Shown here: piece by piece, positions 37,260-48,389 of the stretch
Numbering within the stretch: position 1 is the stretch's first letter
Layout of the letters: each line of letters opens with the position of its first letter
Assembly (NCBI GenBank): GCA_022316685.1
Contig: JAKJHU010001593.1
Span: forward strand, 1-64,000
Length of the DNA stretch: 64,000 nt
Source of the DNA: Progne subis subis
Lineage: Eukaryota > Chordata > Aves > Passeriformes > Hirundinidae
Reading direction: 5' to 3'
The notes under the pieces: generated by a model
Told to the model about the DNA's origin: nothing
The model's input: only the letters and a program-made list of their open reading frames with translations
The model's database searches: none
Position numbers and translations under genes: made by a program

Positions 37260-37900
37260 TAAGGTTTATATTTCATTTTCCACGGGGTTGTTCGACGAAC
37301 TGGAGCAAAGAGAGAATCGAAAAGTTCACTTAGCGAGGCGATTCTTTTATTGGGCTGATTTTCAAGCGCATTTCACCTTTCAGCACAGGGGAAGTTGGGC
37401 TTTGAAGGAGTTTATTTCTTTATGGTGCCTTCATTTCCGAAGGCTTCGCTGGGCTCCGGGGTCGATTTCTGTTTGGTTTGGGACTTGGAGAACCGAGCCT
37501 TTGAACAGAGCGCTTGTGGGATTAGGAGCTCTGTTTGTCAGCTGGGCTCTGGCGTTGCATAACTCACAAATATCCTCCAGCATCCAAGGAAATGGATGAG
37601 CTCGGGGTTTTTTTTCTTCACCCCCTTCCCCTCTCGACCCCTCCCCATCTTCCCTGTGATTTTTTATGGTCCGTGATTGGAAGCAAAAGGTCTCAAAGAG
37701 AGAGGAAATCAAGCCCGTCAATAAATGCTAAAAATATTTAGTGTGGCAGCCTCTGTATTTTCTTTTTTGTGAAACGCTGATTAATATTCAGTGGTTGAAG
37801 GTTAATACCCCATTCATTTTATTCCCTTTACATCCTCCGCACAGCAGTCGCTGCTCCAATTTCGACTCCTAATTCATGCAAATCTGGTTCCAATCAGGAT
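37260..37900. promoter_or_regulatory. Candidate conserved enhancer, about 30 kb upstream
   Basis: A long repeat-free island: GGTTTATATTTCATTTTCC, CGAAAAGTTCACTTAGCG, CGATTCTTTTATTGGGCTG, AGCGCATTTCACCTTTCAGC, GAGCCTTTGAACAGAGCG (SOX-like), TGATTAATATTCAGTGG and CCTAATTCATGCAAATCTGG (octamer-like ATGCAAAT). Together with 32,650-33,240 it is the best enhancer candidate by distance and complexity. Confidence 0.4.
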
Positions 37901-38363
37901 ATTAGGAACTCACTGCACAAGCAGGGGGGGAGTTAAAGGAAAAAGAAATTAAAAAAGAAAAAAAATAAAGCAGGAGAAATCACCCAATTGTTAAACTTAT
38001 CTTTGGGGACAAGTCCAGCACACACACGGACACCCCAAATCCACAACCCCGTGTGTGCAGGGTGTTTATTGTGCATTTCTCTCCTTCCAAACGCCGAGGG
38101 AACATCCATGGAGGAGTTTTTGGCAGGCTTAGCCACAAGTTTTTGTTTGGAGACGGCACCAGAAGTCTCTGGCTTACAAAGGAGCTGGATGACGATAAAA
38201 CCTCATCGAGGCTGAGCTTAAAACTCAAGGCTCAGTGCAGGGACTGGGTGATCCCAGCTCAGGTGAGGTTCTCAAGCCCAGCCAATCAAAGGTGCAAGAA
38301 TAGTGCAGGGAAAATTATATTTGTTTCCTTTTCGCCTTTTCTTTTCTTTTTTTTTTCTTTTCT

Positions 38364-38411
<48 letters not shown>

Positions 38412-38696
38412 TAATGTGAGTGGAAAACACTTTTGTCTGTGGATCCTGGGTTTTCCACCCTCTTTGGAGGTTCTGTGTGGTCCTGGCAGGGGCTGCGTGT
38501 GGGATCTCAGGTCCTGCAGGGAGAATCCCAGTGATGCCAGCTCCGGGATCCTCCAGAGCTCTGCCTGTCTGTCATCCCCCATGGGAATATTCTGTGTGGA
38601 CCTGGATCCTGAGGAGAACTCGGGCTGGGGCCTGCTGGCCCGTGGTGACACTGCTGTGACACCTCCAGGGGCTGGGCAGAGCAGCTGGACCTCCAG
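37901..38696. other. Non-coding DNA with long poly-T/TTTTC tract
   Basis: Nothing coding. The stretch 38,326-38,411 is almost entirely T with scattered C. On the minus strand it is a poly-A-like tract, but no upstream gene-like sequence suggests a processed pseudogene. Confidence 0.6.
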
Positions 38697-38875
38697 GGAG
38701 CAAAAACTGCCTCAGTCCCAGGGAATTCACCTTGGAAAAGGGAGCAAAAACTGCCTCAATCCCAGGGGATTCACCTTGGAAAAGGGAGCAAAAACTGCCT
38801 CAATCCCAGGGGATTCACCTTGGAAAAGGGAGCAAAAACTGCCTCAATCCCAGGGGATGTGCCTTGGAAAAGGTG
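38697..38875. repeat. 44-bp minisatellite, four copies
   Basis: Four units of GGGAGCAAAAACTGCCTCAA then TCCCAGGGGATTCACCTTGG plus AAAA. Nearly identical units, so a recent expansion. Confidence 0.94.
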
Positions 38876-39127
38876 CAGGGTTTAGGAATCCCAGGGATTT
38901 GGGGATAACAAACCCTGCTGCCTGTGCCTCTGTGTGTCTTTGCTGCTCCATGATTTTTGCCCAAATTCGGGGTGTTATGAGAGCCATGGTGGGGGTCACC
39001 CATCCCCATCCAAGGTGGTGGAGCAGGAATTCCTTGCCTGTGCCTTCCTGGTGTCCTTGAGCACCTCTCCAGATCGGGAGTGTGGAGAGGAGGGTGGCTG
39101 TGATTTGATTTGGATGGGATTTAAGGA

Positions 39128-39254
39128 AGAAATGTTTTATGAGCAGGGTGGCCAGGCCCTGGCACAGGGTGCCCAGAGAAGCTTTGGCTGCCCCAGGATC
39201 CTTGGAAGTGTGTCCAAAGCCAAGCTGGAGCAGCCTGGGCTGCTGGGAGTGATG
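39128..39254 (+). mobile_element. CR1 LINE fragment
   Basis: GGTGGCCAGGCCCTGGCACA then GGGTGCCCAGAGAAGCTTTG, GCTGCCCCAGGATCCTTGGA and AAGCCAAGCTGGAGCAGCCT match the CR1 3' region in forward orientation. It ends exactly where repeat copy B begins, so copy B may have inserted into this CR1. Confidence 0.82.
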
Positions 39255-39666
39255 CCTGAGCTGGAACAGAGGCTGGGCAGAGCTGGAGAATAAAGCAGAG
39301 ATTTATTCAAAGGCCTCCAGGATCCACCTTGGGCAGGACAAGAGCCTGGCCAGGGCTGCACCCAAGGTGGCCCCAAAACGGTCCCCAAATGGACCAAGGG
39401 TGACGAGGTCTCCCACTTGGATCAGTTCTGGTGCATTTGCACATTTTGGGGTTGAATTGTCCAATGGCAGCTCCAGGCTGTGAGCTCCCATCCTTCTTGT
39501 TCCTCCCTCCAGCCACCCTTGTTGGTGCTTTTGGGGCTGGGAGTTGTCCTTGGTGTGCAGCAGGAACAGGATTTGTTTTGTGTGGCTGCTGTGTGCAGAG
39601 AGCTGAGTGACCCCGAGTGTGAGCTCAGAGCCCGGAACACAGCAAAGATCAAACTCCAGGCAGCAG
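39255..39666 (-). mobile_element. LTR-like interspersed repeat, copy B (412 bp)
   Basis: 409/412 identical to 20,885-21,296, differing at three substitutions and no indels. Same orientation, and the same AATAAA-CTTTATTC arrangement near its minus-strand 3' end. Left neighbour is a CR1 fragment, right neighbour is single-copy DNA. High identity indicates recent dispersal, or gene conversion between copies 18.4 kb apart. Confidence 0.72.
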
Positions 39667-41127
39667 GAGAATTCCCGTGGCAGGGTGGGCTGCGCTGGGT
39701 GGGTTTTGGTGGTTCCTTCATCCATGGGAGGCCTTGGCCAGTGACCAGGAGGATGTGGCCACTCCCGTGCTGGCCTTCAGCGGGGACAGTCCCAGTGTGA
39801 CCCCAGCTGTGCTCCCTTCCTGCAGGAGCTGCTGCCCCTCATCCTCCTCAGCGCTCCGAGCTTTTCCCCCTCCGTGGCTCCAGCTTTGCAAAACAAACTC
39901 CGGCTCCAGAAGGGCCCTGTCTGGCCAAAATGCAAAACTTCCCCACAGGGCACAAGTGGGCTGTGTTTTTCCGAGCAGGGAACAGCGTTAGGCCCCTTTC
40001 ATCACCTTCCTTTTGCACTTCTTTCAGAAGTGATTTAAATTGGAGGCAATAGTGTTGAACCTCTGACACTGGGAATCGCACGCTCCCGCTCCAGCCTGTT
40101 TCTAGAACCACTTTGCCTCCAGCTCTTGTGGTTTGGTCTATTTTTTCCCTCCTCTCAGCGTTTGTTCTTTCCACTCTGTTTGTGCCACCGCTGTGAAATT
40201 TCAGTTGATTTTGTTGGGTTTTTTTTTTGTCTCGGTATAGGAGAAAGTGCCGGTGACTGCTGAGGGCTCCTTTCCCAATTCTATCCCAAACCCAAGGCTT
40301 GCTTCCAACCCTTCCAAAAACGTGCTGAGCCCTCATCCCCACCCCTATCACCTGGCAGAACACCCAGCAAATCCCAGATTGCTCCACAGAAAGGAAAATC
40401 CAGCTTGGGAGCCCCTCTGGAGAGGGGCCGAGGCACAATCCCGAGGTGAGAGCGGCAGCGTCGCCCTCGGAACTGGACGGAGCAGGAGCTGCTCCCACCC
40501 TCTCACATCCAGCTGCTGCTTTTCCAGCCCTGATTTTGAACCAGCTGAAGGAAAACACTTGTGGGCTGCAAAAACCGTGCTGGAAGGCCGTGTCTGCCAA
40601 GGATGGGAATCTCTGGGAGCTCCTCGGTGGAGCTGGTTGTTGGGATTGTCACCGAGGAGCTGGGATGGGGTGACCCTGCAGCCCTCAGCCCCATCCTGGC
40701 GGCTCCAAGGGTGCTGCTGAGTGGCTCAGAACAAGCAGAGAATTTTTGGGGGGCTCCCCAGGCCTGGGCTTTTCCTCTCCCAGCAGCAAGGTCCCGACAG
40801 CTGTGGGTGGCCCCGAGCAGCCTCACTGCTCCCGGGGCCGGCTCTGGAGCCCACGTGGGAATGTTGGGGCAGCCACGGAACCTCTGGCCGCAGGAATGAG
40901 CCCCACGTGGCAGCTGAGGTGTCCCCGGTGCCCCGGGCTGTCCTGGGCCTCAGCTGCTTGGTGGGAGCTCAGCTCTGCTTGATTTCCCGGTGGAACATGT
41001 GGGAGCTTCCTGAGGTTTCTCCAGCGAGCTGTGGGGGCCCTGCTTCCTTCAATCCCACGGGATCCAGCGTCTGGGAGGAGAAAGGAGGCAGAGATCTCCT
41101 CCCCTCAGGTCCTGTCCCCATCCCTGA
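39667..41127. other. Upstream non-coding DNA, nothing firm
   Basis: No gene. 40,005-40,230 has GTGGTTTGG and GCGTTTGTTCTTTCC motifs and could be regulatory. The rest is GC-rich and unremarkable. Confidence 0.45.
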
Positions 41128-41530
41128 GATGCTGTGGGGTGTGAGGAGATGTTTGATGTGAGATATCCACGGATTCCTTTGGGATCAGGTGGATGCTGCT
41201 CCCATTTGATGCTGTGGGGTGTGAGGCGATGTTTGATGTGAAATATCCATGGATTCCTTTGGGATCAGGTGGATCCTGCTCCCATTTGATGCTGTGGGCA
41301 GTGAGGCGATGTTTGATGTGAGATATCCATGGATTCCTTTGGGATCAGGTGACTCCTGCTCCCATTTGATGCTATGGGGTGTGAGGCGATGTTTGATGTG
41401 AAATATCCATGGATTCCTTTGGGATCAGGTGACTCCTGCTCCCCTCCAATGCTATGGGGTGTGAGGCGATGTTTGATGTGAAATATCCACGGATTCCTTT
41501 GGGATCAGGTGGATCCTGCTCCCCTCCAGG
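41128..41530. repeat. 80-bp minisatellite, five copies
   Basis: The unit starts GATGCTGTGGGGTGTGAGG and includes CGATGTTTGATGTGAAATAT, CCATGGATTCCTTTGGGATC and AGGTGGATCCTGCTCCC. Units differ at a few sites. Confidence 0.95.
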
Positions 41531-42119
41531 GCGGGTTTCCCCTGCCTGCACGCTGCGGGGTGGGAGCGCTGTCAATCCCCCACGTGCCGCTGCTTTCCCT
41601 GTCAGCTTTGCCGTCGCTTTCCCTCCTGCCCTAATTGAGTCCAGAAATCCAATTAGATCCTAATCCCGTCCTTTTTGAAGCCGCTGGCTGCGGGGCCGCG
41701 GGATGAGAGGGTGGATGGGACCAAGCGGTGCCGAAATCCCTGCCCAGATGATGGGATGCATTTTTGGGACCCGGGGAATGCTGAGCCTTGGCGCTCCCAT
41801 GGGGGACAGCAGATGTTCCAACCTGGCTGGGGCTCTCCCTGCTCCTGATTTTCCAGGAGCCTGGAGGGAGGGAAGGGAGGGAAGGGCTGCTGCTGGAAGT
41901 GTTTATTTGCACAGATGCTCTGGGAGAGGGGAGTTGGGACAGATATTTTGGTGAGGCCCCTTCAGGCAAACTCCCCCGAAAAGTGCTCGTTTAGGAGCGG
42001 GGTTTCCTTGATTTAGGAATTTTGGGAGCAGCCCTGAGCAACCCCTGCTTGATGCCAGCTGGAAAGTTGCTGTTTGCTGACTCTGGAATGAGTCTGTAGG
42101 CACGGCTGTGGCACTGACA
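41531..42119. other. Upstream non-coding DNA, nothing recognised
   Basis: GC-rich, with a purine-rich GGGAGGGAAGGGAGGGAAGG stretch at about 41,866-41,885. No gene. Confidence 0.5.
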
Positions 42120-42808
42120 GTTAGCTGTCTCCTAAAAATATAAGGATTATATTAAATATTGTAGTCTGTCGCCCAAAAAATATAAAAATCATGTAAAATA
42201 TTGTAGAAATCCCCGGAAATCACTGCCCTTGGAGTTCATCCAACAGATTTGTATGTTATATCTGTTTTTAACACAAACATACATGTATGTAGCGTGTGTG
42301 CACATGCAGTTATTTATATCTATTTATATTTATGGCTATATTCACATTTATACTTATACAAATATAGAAATTGATATATTTTTAATATAAATTATACAGA
42401 CTTTATATATAAATTATATATTAAACGATATTAAAAAGTGTATGTTTATTTACAGATATTATCTATATGTATTTTCATATTTAGAAGCATATTGACATTT
42501 ATATCTAGATGTATATTTTTAATATGTATATGTGTATGTCTATTATATAGATATATATTTATATATCTGTATATTCATATATATATATATGTATATTTAG
42601 AGATATTTATATAAATATTTTATATATTTATATATAATTATATTAAAATACTTATATATTTATATAAATATATTTTGACATACATATATTTCTATTTCTA
42701 TTTCTATTTCTATTTCTATTTCTATTTCTATTTCTATTTCTATTTCTATTTCTATTTCTATTTCTATTTCTATTTCTATTTCTATTTCTATTTCTATTTC
42801 TATTTCTT
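42120..42808. repeat. AT-rich low-complexity block ending in (ATTTCT)n
   Basis: Composition switches sharply to A/T with TATATA-type and TATTTATAT-type words. From about 42,688 it becomes a pure hexamer ATTTCT array of about 20 units. A T-run of about 36 follows at 42,842-42,877. Confidence 0.9.
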
Positions 42809-42845
42809 TAGATTTATTTATATTAATTTATATTAATTTAGATCT

Positions 42846-42877
<32 letters not shown>

Positions 42878-45660
42878 GTGTATTTGGCAGAGGCTTTGAG
42901 GAGATTTGCTGTGTTTCAGGGTGCTGAGAACTCCACGGCTCTGATCCCTGGATGGGCCATCCGTGATCCTTTCCTTTCAACTGGGAATATCCCGTGGCTG
43001 TCCTGGGGGAATGATCCTGGAACTGATGCCCATGGATCGGGGGAAGCTCTGCAGGCTGAGGGACACCAGGGATGCCCTGAGCATGGAAGGAGCTCATGGA
43101 AGGAGCTCATGGAAGCTCCGCACGGATCCAAGCCCATCCTGTGGGATCCAGCTTTGTGCCGCCTCACAGCAGACTCGCGGAATCATTAATCTGGAAAAGG
43201 CCTCTGAGCTCACATCCAGCAGCAGACAAACTGCTTTGGGCTTGGTATTAGCCAGGCTGGAGCTGGGTGTGGCACCCCAAACCTTCCAGCCCAGGAGCTG
43301 CTGGAGCAGCTCAAATTCCCAGCAATTCCCTCTCTCCTCTACCTGCCGTGGAAAAAACAGGAAAAGGCACCAAATTAGCTCGGCCACGGAACCTCCCCAA
43401 AGCCACAGCACGGAATTGGAGGCACCATTCCGTTGGTTTTTCCTGCCCTGCTGCAGCCAGGCGGTTGGATTTGGTGTCCCAGGCTGCTGTTGTGGGAGAA
43501 ACGAGACAGGGAACAAAATGAAGGGGTGAGATTTAAAGCTCAGGGCGTCCCTTTGCATTGCTATTATCCTCTTCCCATCCTGGAAAAAGACTCAAAAATA
43601 GACTCCAAACCCATCTTCCCTGCAGGATTAAATTAGCCTGAAGGGACAGCAGGAAACAAAACTGCCCGGCTCTTGATGTTTTTTGTCGGGCAAGACAAAA
43701 TTATGTTGGATTTGGGAATTTTAGTGTTTGGTGGAGCTGGGATCCAGCCACAGCTCCGGAGGCTTTGGGGATGGGTTTCCATGGGAATGCAGCTGCGGCT
43801 GTGTCACATCTCCTGTGGCTTGGCACGTCCCACGTGGTGACAAGAGTGCTCCAGCACCACTGAAGTGCTTTTAGGTGGTTGTTGTGTGGCTCTGCTTTTG
43901 TCCTGCTGAAAAAAAACCCCAACAAAACAACCAAAACCTCAAAACCCGATCCTAGAATGTGATAATTGGAGCTGGGGTTGTCTCAGCCGTAAATTTCCAG
44001 TGTGTTTTCTACAGAGGGAAGGATATTCTTGTACCTGGTGGGAAAATTCCCTGGTGGGAATGATGGAGAGAAGCCCAAAGGGCTGAGGAATGACATGAAC
44101 ACAGGGAGAAAAACCCAAATTTTCTGGGAATCTTGAAACCTATGCGAAAGGAAAAGATGAAAAAAGAGGGGATTAGTTCTGGAGAAGTTTATAAAGGCAA
44201 TTAAACACATAATCTAGAAACCCAAGCTACTCTGTGGTGGTCGAGGAAGGAAAACATTTCCCCCAGAAGGGCACCAGGAATTTCAAGGGAATGGGAATGA
44301 AGATGCACACACCTGGCTCCACTGCTCCCTGTAAGGAGGGACCTGTTAAAGTGCAATTATCCTGCGAAAGCGTGAATTCAAAGTCATTTTGGCAAGGCTG
44401 GCAGGGCAGACAAGGGGAGCACGGAGGGATTCAACCCTTGTTTTACCCAGAGTGGTTTGTTTCTCTCTCCTGCGCTTCCGCTCTTTCCCAGCCCCTTGGA
44501 TTCCTGATCCCCCACTGGCAAAATTCCCCATGTGCCCGTGATCCGAGCTTTTCCTTGTTTGCTCTTGGCTCCCCTTCAAACAAGCTGTGCTCCTGCTGCC
44601 TCTTTGGGGGTGCTTTGGGTCGGAGCTGTGCGCGTCCAGGATTTAGACGCGACCTCAGCGCTAGTTTTTTGGGAAGGAAAGGTGGGCGATGTGAAAGGGT
44701 AGGGAATGTGAGGTGGACCTCGGGGTGATGCTGGGTTTGGTGAGTTGAGACTGATGCAGCTTCCCCCTCCTGCTGGTGGGGCTGGTCCCCACCATCAATC
44801 CCGCTGGAGCGGCTCCCAAACCCCCTGGATCAACCTGTGGCTCCAAACTGGGATCCACCGCTGTCACCCACGGCTGAGGAGCTGCCAGCTCCTCACACAG
44901 CTTTGGGCAAAGCCCTCAGGAGGGCCGAATTCTTCCCTTGCCGTTCAATGAACTCCTGATCCCTCTGCTCCCGTGAAATCCCTGGCTGCACTGGCCCTGT
45001 TTGTGCGTTCCCGCTGGAAGCACCTCCCTGAGGAGCTGTGTGTGTGGTTTAGGCTCAGCCCGGGCCGTGCCAGTGGCCACACCTCTGGGCAAAGCACTCG
45101 GAATCGCAAAGTTTCCTTCTTCTTTTCCCCCCTCCTTTTCCTCCTGCTTCACGTCAAACCCCGGCAGACGCCCGTCACCATCCTCGGCCCCGGCTCTGAT
45201 GCAAACTTTTTCCACCTGGCCGAGTCTGGCCTTCAAAAATATAAATAAATAGGGAAAGAAAAGGGGAAAAAAAGAAAGAAAAGAAAAAGAAAAAGAGAAA
45301 AAAAGAGAGAGATCTTTTTAGAGCTATTTTTAGAGCCGTGACACAGAGGAGGGTGAGACACTGGCTGTGCTCAGCGGGCGGGAGCGGCGTTGGTCCGTGT
45401 TGTCCTTGACCCTGGGCCCAGCATTACAAGCAGTTACCTTGTTATGGGGTCTGATAACGGCGTGGGGAGCGTTTGGGGCTGGGTGATGGCGGAGCAGGGG
45501 TGGGTTGGGCCTCTGAGGGCTCCAAATGAGGGACGTTTAATTTCCTTGCTCATCCTGTTCTGCTGTGATTCCCTCTTTCCATGTGCACGTGTCCATCTGG
45601 GGGGGCCTGGGATGCAGGTGGGGGTTCTGGGGAGGGAGGGGGCCGGGGAGGTGGGATAAG
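42878..45660. other. Upstream non-coding DNA
   Basis: No gene. A weak CR1-like segment at 43,175-43,235 (GCGGAATCATTAATCTGGAA, AAGGCCTCTGAGCTCACATC) is in reverse orientation. 45,240-45,315 is A/G-rich. 45,340-45,480 (TTACCTTGTTATGGGG, GTCTGATAACGG) is a weak regulatory candidate. Confidence 0.45.
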
Positions 45661-45661
45661 G

Positions 45662-46016
45662 GTGGGAGGGAGTGGGGATGGAGTGGGAATGGAGCAGGGA
45701 TGGAGCAGGGATGGAGCTGGGGTAGAGGTGGGATTGGGCTGGGATGGAGGTGCAGTGGAGGTGGGATGGATGTGGGATTGGGCTGGGATGGGGCAGGGAT
45801 GGAGCAGGGTTGGAGGTGCAGTGGAGGTGGGATGGATATGGGATTGGGCTGGGATGGGGATGGAGCAGGGCTGGAGGTGCAGTGGAGGTGGGATGGATAT
45901 GGGATTGGGCTGGGATGGGGATGGAGCAGGGCTGGAGGTGCAGTGGAGGTGGGATGGATATGGGATTGGGCTGGGATGGGGATGGAGCAGGGCTGGAGGT
46001 GCAGTGGAGGTGGCAG
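45662..46016. repeat. 61-bp G-rich minisatellite
   Basis: Right part: near-identical 61-bp units with GGGATTGGGCTGGGATGGGG, ATGGAGCAGGGCTGGAGGTG and CAGTGGAGGTGGGATGGATA. Left part: shorter GGGATGGAGCA-type units. Very strongly G-rich on the plus strand, so G-quadruplex potential is high. Confidence 0.94.
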
Positions 46017-48079
46017 AGGCCGATGCTGGCCAACATCTGCCAGCCTCATCCATGACCTCGTGGATTTGTAGCCCATAAAGGGCAGCTGGGAGAGGTTCCA
46101 GGAGAGGCACCAGTGGAGGTTCTGACTTTGGAGGCTCCGGCAGAGCTGAGAGGAGCTGGCCTCATCCCCTGGCATCGGGAGGGAGAGCCAGGCCGGGATC
46201 CACGGCTGCCCCAGGGCAGGAGCTGGGCACTGCCCCAGCCCTGGCAGCAGCTCCGGGCTCCTCTCTCCTGGCTCTGCCCTTGGAGACTCTGTTCAACGCC
46301 TGGAAGGGGCTGTGGAGCACCTTGCCTGGCTTTGCAGGAAGGATGAGGCTGGCTGAGATCCCAGCACACCAATGAAGGGCAGAGCTGGTGTAAAGTGGGT
46401 GTAAAGCAAGTGTAAAATGTGTGTAAAATCTGGTCCACAGCTGGTTCTGCACCCTGACCTCTACTTTTTGCTTTGTCTTTCTCTTCCCTGGCTCTTCCCA
46501 CCATATCCGCTCCCGAATTCCCTTCCTGGTCAGTCCCTGGACACCTGGGCTGGGCCCAGCTCCCTTCCCACACTCAGCACCACGCGGGGCTGGCGGCTGC
46601 CACCTCGGAGGGACAGGGATGGGTGGGCACCAGGACGGGCACGGGAACAACTCCTGGAGCTCCCTGGGATCTTTCAAATCACGGCAGGGGCGGAGCTGAG
46701 GATGCCCCAGGCATTCCCAGTTTTATTGGGATGACTGTGCGCTGTTTATTCCCAGTTTTCCTTGGGAAAACATTGGTGGAAACTTTGCTCTCATCGCAGC
46801 ACGCACCGGGGTGAAGGTTTGGTGTTGGAGTCAGGGATGCTCCCTCTGAGCAAGGCTTGGTGTCCAGCTCAGGATCCAGGGAAGCGTCTTCCTCACCCCA
46901 AAGCAGAGGCAAAGTGAGGAAAAGCTGCTTGGAAAAAAGGAGAATTACCTTTTAAAGGAAGTTTAATTTATGTAAAGAAGGGGACAATTAACCCCCTGGA
47001 AATGCTTGACTTAGATTTTTTTCCTGCAAGGCTGGAAACAGGAGAAAATCTGTGTGAAGAAACGGGGGAAAACTCCCTGTGAAAGGATGGGAGGTGGGAT
47101 GTGCTGCTCCTCTCCCTGTATCCACGGGGCAGCTCCGGCTGCGTGCCTGGCCAACAGGGAAAGGCAGGGCACGGCAAAGCCCTGAGCTCCCCTCCCTCCC
47201 GGCAGCTCCGCGGTGCTCTCGGGCCCTGATCCCCCACCACGACCAAGGGATGCTGGCCCTGTTTTTATGGAGACTCCCCACCGAGGCAGACGCCAGTTAA
47301 AAGGTTACTGCCCAGCTGTGAGAGATGCAGACAGGCTAACAGCTCCGTGGCGGGGTGACCTCATATCTCATATTTATTGACTGAATGGGGCTTGAACTAG
47401 TCACCACCAGTAAAATAAACCACAGCCCCGAGTGCTGCAGGAATATTCCATGGCACGCACGCTCCCAGGTCCTCGTCACGCTCTTGCTTTCACTTGGATT
47501 TACCAAAAAAAAAAAAAAAAAAAAAAAAAAGAGGCAAAAGGCTCGTTACTAATCTCATTTCTTTTACAAGGTGGGTCCTGCAGAAACCCTTTCAGTGCAG
47601 GGTTGGTTTTCCCTCTGAGGAGAGCTGGGAATCTCTCCGGGTTCGCTCTGGTGGGAAGCCTTTGGATTATTTTTGTGACAAAGCTTGATCGGATTAGGAT
47701 GGACACGTCAGGCTTTAACAAGATCTGGGCACAAGCAGCTTTTTTTGTGTCCGTGTTAGCGCTTGCTGCCTCATGGATGAGAAATCCATGAAAAATCAGG
47801 GCCCTGCCCTAGGTTCTGTCTGCCTGAAGGTCTCTCTTTTTTGGTATAAAGTGATGGATTTCTAACTTCTGCTGTGAATTAAACCTGTTCATCACCGGAG
47901 ATGTTTTCTGGAGCATCTCCACCCAAAGGCAGGGACAGCATCCCGCAGGGATGGGGGAAAATCAGGAAAAGCTTTTTCAGCTTCAGGCTGTATCCGTCTA
48001 TATTCTTACACGTGATACACTCAGAATTTGTGGAAAATGCTGGAATGTTTGCTTTAGTATCCAGTGCAAGATGGACACA
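46017..48079. other. Upstream non-coding DNA
   Basis: No gene recognised. It contains an A-run at 47,504-47,531 and the candidate regulatory island at 47,290-47,800, listed separately. Confidence 0.5.
47290..47800. promoter_or_regulatory. Candidate conserved enhancer, about 40 kb upstream
   Basis: Repeat-free apart from one A-run. Has TTAAAAGGTTACTGCCCAGC, CTCATATTTATTGACTGAAT, GTGACAAAGCTTGATCGG (SOX/TCF-like) and a GCTTTAACAAGATCTGGGC block resembling slowly evolving non-coding DNA. Motif-based only. Confidence 0.3.
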
Positions 48080-48222
48080 ATTCCAGCATTGGAGGAGCTG
48101 CCCTGGAAATGGAAGAGATTTAGATGTGTAGGTGCGGCACCTGGGGATGTGTTTCAGTGGAGGAGCTGGGGGATTGTTGGACTCCAGGCCTTTTCCTGCT
48201 GAAATGATTTTATGATTTCTTT
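48080..48222 (+). mobile_element. CR1 LINE fragment (3' end)
   Basis: GATTTAGATGTGTAGGTGCG and GCACCTGGGGATGTGTTTCA then GTGGAGGAGCTGGGGGATTG and TTGGACTCC-GGCCTTTTCC followed by GAAATGATTTTATGATTTC match the CR1 3' end and its terminal short-repeat tail. Confidence 0.78.
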
Positions 48223-48389
48223 TCTGAGCTTTGAGTGGTTGCTCCCCTTCAGCGTAAAGGGGGAGAAAACCACGGCACAAACACTTGGAATGAGAGTTTG
48301 CGATTCTGCTTCAACCAGGCAGGAGAAATTCAGCTTGTCCCATCCCTGGCACCCCAATTCCTCTGGGAATCCCTGTCCTGACACAGCCT

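Noticed and set aside
38326..38411. Poly-A tail of a processed pseudogene on the minus strand
   Set aside because: No exon-like or gene-like sequence precedes it on the minus strand and no flanking duplication was seen; it is a T/C-rich simple tract.
42120..42660. AT-rich block as a possible origin or matrix-attachment region
   Set aside because: Low-complexity TATA-type sequence continuous with a hexamer microsatellite; nothing specific supports a functional call.
45434..46175. Proline/histidine-rich minus-strand frames over the G-rich array
   Set aside because: Three overlapping frames all open over the 61-bp minisatellite; no unique sequence.
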